Assembly: GCA_000727475.1 (NCBI GenBank)
Contig: KL647320.1
Location: 124,001-188,000, forward strand
DNA: 64,000 nt
Direction of reading: 5' to 3'
DNA from: Sarcocystis neurona
Lineage: Eukaryota; Apicomplexa; Conoidasida; Eucoccidiorida; Sarcocystidae
The notes beneath the pieces are model-generated. The model worked only from the letters and a program-made list of their open reading frames with translations. It did no database searches and was not told the DNA's origin. Below are positions 12,597 to 24,000 of the stretch, piece by piece. Within the stretch, counting starts at the first letter, position 1. Each line of letters begins with the position of its first letter. The position numbers and the translations under genes are program-made.

Positions 12597-15034
12597 ATAT
12601 ATATATATGTGAGTGTCTCTGCATCTATATACATATGTATATATATATATGACAGTCTTTCTGTCTACATGCATATATGTATATATACATGGGATGGTCT
12701 CTATATATGTATGTGAGTGTCTCTGTATATATATACATATATGTGTATATATATATGACCGTCTCTCTGTCTACATACATATATATATACATACATGGGA
12801 TGCTCTGTCTGTATATATATATATATATGTGAGTGTCTCTGTATCTATACACATATATGTATATATATATATGTATATAACAGTCTCTCAGTCTACATAC
12901 ATATATATATATTTATGTGGCTGTCTCCCTGTGTGTGTCTGTGTGTGCCTGTATATGTGCTGCGTGTGCGTGTGTCGAAGGGCTTCTACGTGTTTGTGTG
13001 TGTGGATGGGGAAGACCCCCCGTCGTGAAAGGAGGGGGAAGCCGCGAAGGGGGGGGGGGAGTGGAGGGGCAGCGGGAGACGAAATTGGGGAAATTTCCAC
13101 TTTTTCGTCGTCGGCGGGGGGGGGGGGCCTTTTCCCGGCGACCCTCTCCTCGCGAATCAACGCGCAGTTGCAGCAAGTCTGCGTATCTCGTAACTCTCAC
13201 GCATGCATCTCTATTCGTAGCAGAGACTGCATATACAGCACATATGTGTGAGTAGAGCATGCATGCAGAGTGTGTATGTATGGCACCTATTATGTGTATG
13301 TGGAGAGTCGTTTTCGGGGAGGAAGAAATGCAGGAAGACGTCCTGGGAGGAGAAGACTTCGCAGATAATAATAAAAGAGAGTATACATACACGATATACA
13401 CGTTTGCGGTATAGATATATGTGATCGAAGGGCCCATGCATGCGCACATGTATGAACGGGCAGTTGCGGTTCAAAAAGAAGAAATCGTGAAGAAAGAAGA
13501 AGTTCTGCAGAGTCGTGTCTCAGGCCTGCAAACGGGACAACATACATATACTGACACATCACATATATATGTATTAAAATGTATCTATCTATATGTATAT
13601 ACCTATATATTCTCACACATATATAGGTAGGGGGTCATGCGGTGATAAGTACGTGGCCTCCTATACAGCTGCAGGTATCAGAATGTATCTTCATGCAAAT
13701 ACATAATAGACATCTACGCAGTACACATAATTTATCTATATACATATATATATGTATATGGCAACACACCTATCTATGATGTATGTTATATATGTTAGAA
13801 GCGTGTATATATATATAAACATGTGTGTGTACATATATATGAATGTGTGTATGTAGGGAGATATGAATATAGACGCGACCTCTTGTACACACATATGTTG
13901 ATGCGGACACAAGTATCTACCGACATACATATATGGTGTTGTATGTGTATATATATGTTATGTATATATATCATATATAAAATATATGTTAACTCATATA
14001 ATATGTGTGTGTATATGCAGGTGACTATTTATAGATGTATAAGTCTGGGGAAGAGAGTGTCTGGAGAGAGAGAGAGCGAAGGAAGTGAAGATTAAGAGAA
14101 GAGGGACGTGACAAGTAGAAATGATGTGTGGATATATAGAGAATATATATATCTCTTCGATAGAAGATGTTTTCTTCGGCTTCTTTTCGTGGTCTTCTGC
14201 ATGTATATGTGTGTCTGTTTCTATGCATGCGACTCTCAACTCTTGTGGACGCATCTCTCGTTCGTTTCCTTCGTTGTGAACTGCCGCGAAGTTTCCGTCA
14301 ACTTCTGTGGATCTCTCTTTGCTGAAGAAGATTTCATCTTTCATGCTGGATCCACCTGTTGCTGGACTGCGCGCTCCCTTGCTGCTGCTGCTGCATCGGC
14401 CACCTTCCCCCGCCTCTCCTCCTTTCCCTCCTCTGGGGCTGCTGTTTTTCGTTTCTCTGCTGCTGCTGCGCGTCTCTTTTCCCCGCCGTCCCTTCCTTCG
14501 CTGCTGCTGCTCTGTCCTGCGGGAGTCGTCTTCTTCCCTTTGCCTGGGCTGCGTCTTCGCTTCTCCTTTTCCTCGTCTTTCTTCCGTTGCTGCGCGGGGT
14601 CTCTTCCCCCTTCTTTCTGCTGCTGCAGCTGCTGCTGCTTTTTGTGTCTCTTTGCTGCGGTGGCCACCCGGTGTGCTGCTGCAGGCGCCTTCCTGGGGCT
14701 GGGGTTGACGCTGCAGCAGGTGACAGAAGTTGCTTGCAGCGAGGCAGCGGAGGTCCGTGCGATGCTGCAGCGGGTCGTTGCTGATAAACACGAGGACTTG
14801 ATGGCCCGCTTCGGTGCCCTGCTTGCTGCGGGTCTCATGCATGCCGGGGTACGTGTCAGGTGACGCCTTGCCCTTGTAGTGATAGGAGGACGAGGAGGAG
14901 ATCTTCCCTTTCCCTTGTGAAAAGGAGGATAAAGGGATAAAGAAGAAAACGTGTCTTCTGCTGCGACTGAGACGAAAATAGTGCAAAATCCAACTGACCT
15001 GCTTCTGCTGCTGCTGCTGCTTCTGCTGCTGCTT

Positions 15035-15065
<31 letters not shown>

Positions 15066-18000
15066 TTCTGCTGCCGGGACGAGGAGGAGGAGGCGGTGGG
15101 ACTTGACGCGCGCGCTGCTGTTGGTTTCTGCTTCGGGGAGAGAGAACCACATCTACTGAGAGAAGAAGAATTTGTGTACGCGTTCGTGCCTCTCTTCGTG
15201 CGGCCACGTCTCTCTCTTCCACCCTCTCTTACGCAGACGCAGCTGCTGCTGCTGCTTCTCTTGCTGCTGCTTCTCTCGCGCGACTGCCGCTGCGGCTGCC
15301 GTCCCTGCTGCTCCGTCTTCTCCTTCTTCCTGCTGCTGCCGCTGTTCGTACCGGCTGCTGCTCACCCCGTGCTGCTGCTGCCGCTGTTTTGGTGGTGGAG
15401 CTGCTGCTGCTGCTGTTGCGTCCCGGGTTGCTGTCACCTGTCGCGGTTTTTGCCTACTTCCCGCTTGGGTGCGCGTTGCTGCTCTTTTCTCTCCTGTTGT
15501 CGTTCTCTCTGTATAATATCTGTATACTGCCTCCGTGTATGTATGGCTTCTGGCATTTGCTCTACATTTCTTCTGCAGGAGGCAACGGGCTTTTGTGTAT
15601 ATGTGTGTTCTCCACGTCTTCTCGTCCTCCCCTCCCCTCCTTGTGGCTCTTTCATGTCTGCGTGTTGAAGCGACAGGTGCTTCCATTATGTCCCCCTCCT
15701 CCGTCCTTTTCCTCTCCACTTTTGCTGCTCGTACTTCATCTTCTTTCCCCTTCCTCGTTTCCCTTTATTTTCTTCGTCCCTTCTGCATGTATGTCTTGGG
15801 GGCTCCCCCTCGTCTTCTTCTGTTGTCTGTGCCTCTTCGTGTTTTCCTTCGTTGCTGCCGTCTCTGAGCTGCGGCATTTGCTGCAGGAGTTGCTCCGTGT
15901 CCGGCAGCAGCTGCTGCCTTCTTGAGGTTGAACCTTCGAGATTACGTTCGCAGCAACAGCAGCAGCATTTTGTCGAGGGGCAGGGCGAAGGTTTTTCCTC
16001 GATTCTTCTTATGGGACGCGCATGCGCCAGGAACACACATACATTAGTGTATATCTATATATCTGTCTATATATGTACATATCTCTGTATCTATCTATAT
16101 CTCTCTTCTATATATCTGTGTGTACATACCTATAATTCTGTGGGGATATATAAATCTGTGTATACATCGATATCTGTGTATGTGCGTATATTTGCATATA
16201 TCTCTATCTGTCTGTTTATCTACATCTGTCTATATATCTCTCTCTGTGTGTATATCTATATGTGTGTCTCTCTCTATATGTTGCTTCGTATACATATATA
16301 TATGTCTCTGTATACACGTATCTCTATGTATACGTATCTCTATATGTATGTATGCCTATATATATATGTCTACGTATATGTACGTCTTTGTACACGTACG
16401 TATATATGTATATATTCATGTGTACGTATATCTATGTATATGTATGACCGTCTATATACGTGTACCTGTGTATATATATATGTGTGTATACGTATGTATA
16501 TGTAAGGCTGTGTATATATTATATGTGTATGTATGTGTGTATGTAATATATATGGTTTGAAGGCTTGTTCGCGCTCGTATGCTTCACGTTGATTTCCTCG
16601 TCTTTGCTTCTGCTGGGGATATATACTCTCCTCTCTTTTTTTGTGATGAAAATGTTCCACAACGCGTTTTTGTCTGTGAAGCACCCCTTCGCATGCATCT
16701 CGCTGTTGCCCGCTCCGGCCGTTGCCTGCTGCTTTTCCCGTCGTCTTCTCATGAACTTCCCTCTATAAAATGCATGCAACTGGCCAGACTCCCCGCCGCG
16801 GACGATTCTCCTTATTCGCTTCTTCTGCCGGAGTCCCCTTCTTGCTGGAGATTTCCTCGTCTCCTTCTTCGTAGGCGTGCTCGCTTCTCCTGTTTTCTCT
16901 GCTGCTTCTGCAGTTCTCCCTTCTAAGGAAATCAGATGATTTCCCTGCATACCTGAAAGGAAACGCATGCACCTGTTGTTTCCCGGACTCCTCTCGATAG
17001 ATAATATGGATGGGTAGATAATATACGAAGAGACGAAGGATAGAGGAGAAGTGGCCTGCATCACATTCGTATGTGTCGGATATATCCCTCGGACTGCCCC
17101 TATCACTTGAACGCATATATATGTGTGTGTGCATATATATGTACATATGCATGTGTATGTATATATAGTTATACGTCTACATATATATATATGTGTGTGT
17201 ATAGATAGATAAATAGGTAGAAGATGTCTTGGTGTGTCTGTGGCGGTTTTCTTCTTCGTGGCTTCTCTTTTTCGTGTGGTACGTCCGATGGGTCGTCAGA
17301 AGGGACTGCGCATGCGCGGTACTTTGCCGCTTGTTGCGTTGGAATTTTTGCTGTCCGCAGGGCCGCAACGTCGTCGCGTCGATGTTTTCGTCCAGCGGGA
17401 TGCTTCGCCAAGAGGCAGCAGTTGGCATGTGCCTCTTTTCGCAGCTGTGGTACTGGTACCCGCTTATTCACTGCGTCTCCTTGTCGTTTCTCCCGACAAC
17501 TTTGATCGGCCTTACTGCTGCTCCGCCACCTCCCACTGCTGCTGCTGCGGCTGGCCTCGCTGCTGCCAAGAAAAAACGCGGGGCTGCCGCTGCCGCTCGT
17601 GCTGCTGCTGGCGCCGCGCCTGCCGTCGCTGCTGCGGCGCCGTCACGGCCGGCGGCTGCGAAGAAAAGCGAGAGCGAAGGCGGGCGGCCGGGAGAAGGCG
17701 AAAGGGGGGGGGAGAGGAAGGGCGAGCAGCAGGAAAAAGAAGAAGAAGTGAAGAAGAGGCTGAAGAAGAAGGAACGGGAGCAGGAGGAAGAAGAGAGACG
17801 AGAAGAGAAAGAGGAGGGAGAGCCCGAAGGAAAGCAGCAACAGCAGCAGCAACAGCAACAGCAGGAGGAGCAGTCACAAGAGGAGAGGCGACGTCTTCTC
17901 GAGGAAGGGGAGGATGAAAGTGTGACAAAGAAGAAGAAGAAGAAAGATGAAGGAAAGGCGGAAGAAGAGGGCGAAAAGGGAGAAGAAGGGAAAGGAGAAG

Positions 18001-21000
18001 AAACGCAGCACACGGCAGGACAAACAGGAAGAGAGCAGGAGCAGCAACAAGCAGCAGCGGGTGCTGCCGCCGCGGGGGAGGGGGGGGGTCCTCCTCCGCC
18101 TTCTGCTCCCGGTGCAGCGGACGACAGCAAAACGGCCGGCAAAAGAAAGGAAGATGAGACGGCGATGGACGTCGAAGAAGAAGAAGAAGCGAAGGAAGAC
18201 GGGGAAAGGGCAGCAAAAGAAGAAGGGGGACCTCCGGAAGGGGGGGGGGGGCCCGCGGCCGGGAGTGCTGCTGCAGGAAGACCGAAAGAAGGCAAAGACG
18301 AAGAAGAGGAGGAGGAAGACGAAGAAGCGGAAGTTGGAGAAGAAGAGGATGTGCCGCCGCTGGTGCTGCGAGCTCCTCGTGGGTGGCGGGTCGCGTGCAT
18401 CGGCGGGAAGAAAAGTCAGTTCTCGTATATTCCGTCCATTGCAAGTCTCGAGAAGAAGGAGGAGAAAAAACAAACCGTTAAGGCGGTCCTCAGCACAACA
18501 GCAAAAAGGAACAGAAAACTCCAGGAACAGCAGAAGCAAAAGGAAAAGCAGGGAGCAGAAAGTACGTTCACTGCCCGTCGCTGCGTGACTCGCGAAAAAG
18601 GGTCTCCATACATAAATGCATGCGTCCTGTGATGTCCTCCTCTTCCGCTTCGGGTCGGGGGTTTTCAGTTTATGAAGACAAAAAGAGACATATACTGAGA
18701 AGAGAAACGCGGCTGTACATTGTTTCGTGCACACGTAGGTGTATATATGTGTATATACATGTATATATATATGTATATATATGTATAGATAGGTAGATAC
18801 AAAGACAAGAGGAAGATGACTGTATATGTTCTCGTGCATGTGAATGAGTCAAAGTCACCGGCCACTTGCGTTTTCTTCTGAAAATATATATATGTATCCA
18901 TGTTCGTATGTGTAGGATTCGTCTATATGGATATATATATTCAGGGGTAAATGTATGTGTTGATACTTTTATATGTGTATATATGTATATATATATATAT
19001 CAGTGTGAATGTTGATATATATGTAGGTAGCTCTGTCTATATGGACATATATATATATGTGGATGCTTTCATATATGTGAATGTGTTTATATGGAGATTT
19101 GTATACACGTGGACACGTGTATGTATGTGTATATAATACGTATATGTGGGTGTTCATATATATATATATATATGTGTGAAGGTGTGTATATATGAAAAAT
19201 GAATTTATTGGTGGGGGGTGTATATTTTTCGGCGGCATCGGTCTTCCTCTCCGGACGGCGCTGCAAAATTCGGAAGTCACCAACTTTGCTCGGGTGTACG
19301 TACACCTGGGCGAAGACGGACAAACGTCGCTCTTTTTCGTATCCTCATCCTCCATTTTTTTCTCTTCATATGTGGACTTCATTTGCAGGTTCTTTCTGTG
19401 GAAACATCTGGTCTTTTCCCTCTTCAACTCATGAATATATATGTGTTATGTATATATATGTGTGTGTGTATACATATGGATAGAAAAGAGAGATACAGAG
19501 AGACAAGCGCGAGCCGACTTCTCCCCGAATTATTTGTTTCCGTCTCCCTGTGTGTTCATCTTCACTTTGTCTCTCTGTCTTCTATTTTTGATGGACTGTC
19601 TTCTTCACATTTCCCTGTATTTTAGCCTTCACGTAGTCTACAAGTACATATATATATGTATATGTGTGTGTAAGTGTGTGTAAGTGTGTGAAAGATTTAC
19701 ACGTATACATATGTGTACAAGTGTGTGTGTATATATGTATATAAGTGTCCGAATATGTGTCTGTGTGTATAAGCGTGTGAAGGTAGGTACGTATATATAT
19801 ATATATATGTAAGTACAGGTGTTTGTATATATGTACGAAAGTGTCTAAATTGATACATGTGTATATATATGTGCAGGTATGTATACAAGTATGTGTGTAT
19901 ATACAGACACCTGTTAGAAAGGGATGGCGATTGAAGAGTGCTGCGGCATACGCTTTCGCTCTCCACAGGTGGAAGTCGGAAGAAATACACATATAGACAT
20001 GTATGTGCATATGTATATATGTATAGGGGTGGGCATACATATATATGTGTGTGTGTGAAGAAGTAGACACGGGGGTCGAAGCGCTTGTAGTGACGTCACC
20101 GAGTTGCGCGCGAGCAAAACGCCGTTACAAAATTCCTCTCCGTGTCTCGCCGTCTCCGTCTCTGCGTTTGGCAGGGGACTCCCACGTACGTCTCTCCGTA
20201 TGCAGATGAACATATTTGCGTATTTATATCTGTATATATGTCTCTCTGTATGTGTATGTGTGTGTTTATCATGCAGTATGTTATATATCCGTATCCATTC
20301 ATATATGTGTCTGTCTCCACGTGTGTATCTATATATATATGTGTCTGTGTGTCTGTGTCCCTCTGTGTGTGTTTCTTGTGCAATATACAATATATAGATA
20401 TGTCTACATGTATGTGTATGTGTGTGTGTTTATTCTACAGTATGTAATATATGCATATCCACGTGTGTATATATATATATGTATGTTTATGTCCTTTGTG
20501 TGTGTGTTTAGTATGCAATATGTAATATATGCGTATCTATCTATATATATATGTCTGTGTGTACAGTACGTGACATACCCTTACATATGTATGTGTTTAT
20601 GTCTCTGTGTGTGTTTTGTGTGCAACATATAATACGTGCATATCCATGTATATATATATGTATATGTGTCTGTCTCTGTGTGTGTTTCTTCTGCAGTACA
20701 TAATATATGCATATTTGTATGTGTATATATGTATGTATATGTCTCTGTGCGTGCGTGTGTGTGTGTGTGTTAAGTATGAAACGTGTACGTAATTTAGTTT
20801 TAAGAATATATATGAGACATGTATGTAATATATATATGTGGGTCATACATGTTTGTGTGTGTGTGTGTGCATGTATATTGGGAGATGTATAGACGTACAA
20901 ATATATGTTTATGCCGGTACGGATACGTAAGGATATGGTCGGAGTATATGTATATATGGTAATGTGTATGTGTGTATGTTTGCACGCGTATATACATAAG

Positions 21001-24000
21001 ATGTATGTATGCGTATCTGTATAAATAGGTATGTGTGAAAGAAGAAGAAGAAGAAAGATATGTTCCGGACGCTCATGTGGATGTCGCTGCTGCGCGGTGT
21101 GTGCTGCTGCTGCATGTGCGTGTGGGGTGTACGTACACAGCAATGGACGTGGAGGAAGAGCCAGAGTCGGCAGGCACTGCAGTAGGGGCAGAGCAGCAAC
21201 AGAAGAAAGAACCAGCAGCAGCCCAAAAAAGAAAAGAAGAAGAAAAGGCGCCAACAGACCAGGACGGCAAAGCGGCGGCGATGGACGTTGAAACGGAGGA
21301 GGAACACGGCAGCAAAAGCAGCAGCAGCAGCGCCTCGGGGGCAGAGGAAGCAGCAGCAGCAGCGTTAACTTCCCAGCAAGTGCAGAAGAAGTAAGTTACT
21401 TTCACACTGCCAAACGCAGCTCTACTCATATGTACGTATATGCTCTTTTGCTATATATATGTAAATATATGTTACCAGCATATCTGTAGGTATACGCGAA
21501 GGTCAATATATAGAGAGAAGAGAGACATAAATGTTACATACGTACATACCGGTGTATGTACGGGTGCATAAGGATCAATAATACATATGCACATACATAT
21601 ATATATGACGACGTATATATATACATATGTGTACATAATATAGAGATACACTGCCGAGTCAATATATACATATATATCATACATATACATATGTATATGT
21701 ATATACATACATGAGATACAGGTGTTACAAATGCCTACACATATACATATATATATATATGTGTATGTGTGTATGTGTATATATGTGCATGCAAGTGAAT
21801 GTGGGGTACTGGTTGTTGCTGTGGTTTCCTGCTGTTTTTGCTGCTGGTGGTGTCTCTCGCGTAGGACGACGGCGGAAGAAGGAGGAGGGGGAGAAGACGC
21901 GAAGAGAACGGCAGGAGGTGCTGGGGGGAAGCAGAGCAGCAACAGCAGCAGCGCTACAGCAGCAGCAACAGAAGAATCGCTGCTGAGGGGCTTGGAAAGC
22001 AGCTTGCTGAAAGACGTAAGTCCTTGAGAACTGCAAGAACAGAACAAGAAGAAGAAAAGGTAAAAACAGACGAAGAAGAAGAAAAAGTAGGAGACACACA
22101 GCTACATACACCTCGTCTGGATATCCCTATATATACGCACGTGTGTGTATATCTATCTGTGCCTCTATCCTCGTATCGCCTTCTCTATGCGTGTATATAT
22201 GTGGGAGGACGTGATGAAGAAGAAGACAGCGGGGGGACAGCCGGAAGGGGAGGAGGGAGGGACTCGGTCAGTCCGGACGCATATATGAAAAACGAAGGGA
22301 CGCAGCTGTGCTTTAAAATTGATACAGCACGGAAAAAATCACGGGGAAGAGGAAGAAGAAGTGGACAAAAGGGTCGGTCACACATGTGCTGCATCCGCGG
22401 GCGACGATGGGAAGGCACTTCAGCATGTGAAGGGCGGAGAAACGAAGACGAAGGCAGTTCATATCTCTGCGTACATGCCGAAGCAGAAACAGACGATGTG
22501 TGGATGTATATGTATGTGTCGATGTATATATATATATATATATGTGTGGATGTATATATATATATGTGTGGATGTATATATATATATATATGTGTGGATG
22601 TATATATATATATGTGTGGATGTAATATATATGTGTGGATGCATATATATGTGTGGATGTATATGTATGCGTGGATGTATATGTATGTGTGTGGATGTGT
22701 ATGTATGTGTGTGGATGTATATGTATGTATGTAGATGTATGTACGTATATATGTATATGAATGCGTATTATGTAGAGAGAGGGACGCATGCAGAGAGACA
22801 CTTGCATTGGTGTGGTGCGTATAAAGGAGGGGAATATAGAGAGAGAAGGAATATATACGTCCATGTGTAATACGTGGGACAAAGAGAACGATATATACAT
22901 ATATATACGTACATATTTACATATATATGTATGTACGTATGTGTACCGTCCTCTCTATAATACGGTCGGCATGCGCACATATCCATGTATACGTGCACGA
23001 GAAATATATATATGTATATATCACAGAGACGCGGGGATGAAGATCGTAGATATGTGTGTGTATCTGTATCTGCCAGAGAGAGACAGGGCGAGAGAATGAA
23101 TATACACAGACATATATATGTATATATGGTATGCGTGTCAGTGTATGTAGGTGGGCGTATAGAGGTCGGTACTTGCGTAGGTTTATAGAGGGAGAAACGT
23201 AGTAGATATACATGTATGAATATACACGTATATATAATATAGGAGAAAGAGGATGACATATGCATATATATATATATATTACAGAGAGGTGGCTATACAG
23301 ATAGATGGTTATGTAGAGATACGTAAAGAGAGGGAGACGGAGACGGGAGAAAAAATATGGACGTATGTGTGTGAGAGGCAGCCAGAGAAAGAATATACAC
23401 ACACGCATATTTAAATATAAATGCAGGCCTGTGGCTCACAGATATAGCTCTACTAGCATAGGCATACAAGTGTCTGAAATTTCTTCTGTCGAAGTCTTGC
23501 ATGTGTGTGTGTGTGTGTCTGTAGATACATGTGTATACACGTATGTACCTAGTAGTATAGAGAGAGATACAAAGGGATAGGTAGAAATACATACACAGAG
23601 GAATGCCCGTACGTGTGTGTATGTGTATATGTGTATATGCAGATAGATATGTGTACACCTGCAGAAATGTATGTGCACAAATACGTGGCGCCGGTAATGT
23701 AGTGGGAGTGTATGTATTGCTGCTGACGCGCTCTCGGTCTGCTGCTGTTGCTGGAAGAGGAGCACGCGCCCTCCGCTGCTGCTGGTCTGCGGCTGCTGCT
23801 CCGCTTGTCTGCGCGCTGCCAATTTTCTTCCTCCGAAGTCTGCCCGTTTTGTTAAAGTTTCCTCGTCTTCCCGTTGTCGCTGCTGCTGCAACGACTGCTG
23901 CGATGGCTGCCATTGCTGCTGCTGCTGCGATGGCTGCTATTGCTGCTGCTGCTCCGATGGCTGCTACTGCTGCTGCTTTGCATTTCCTACGCATGTGACA

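Noticed and set aside
12269..12925. Regularly spaced repeats considered as a CRISPR-like array
   Set aside because: Spacing is irregular, the spacers are themselves repeats, and the DNA is an intron of a eukaryotic gene.
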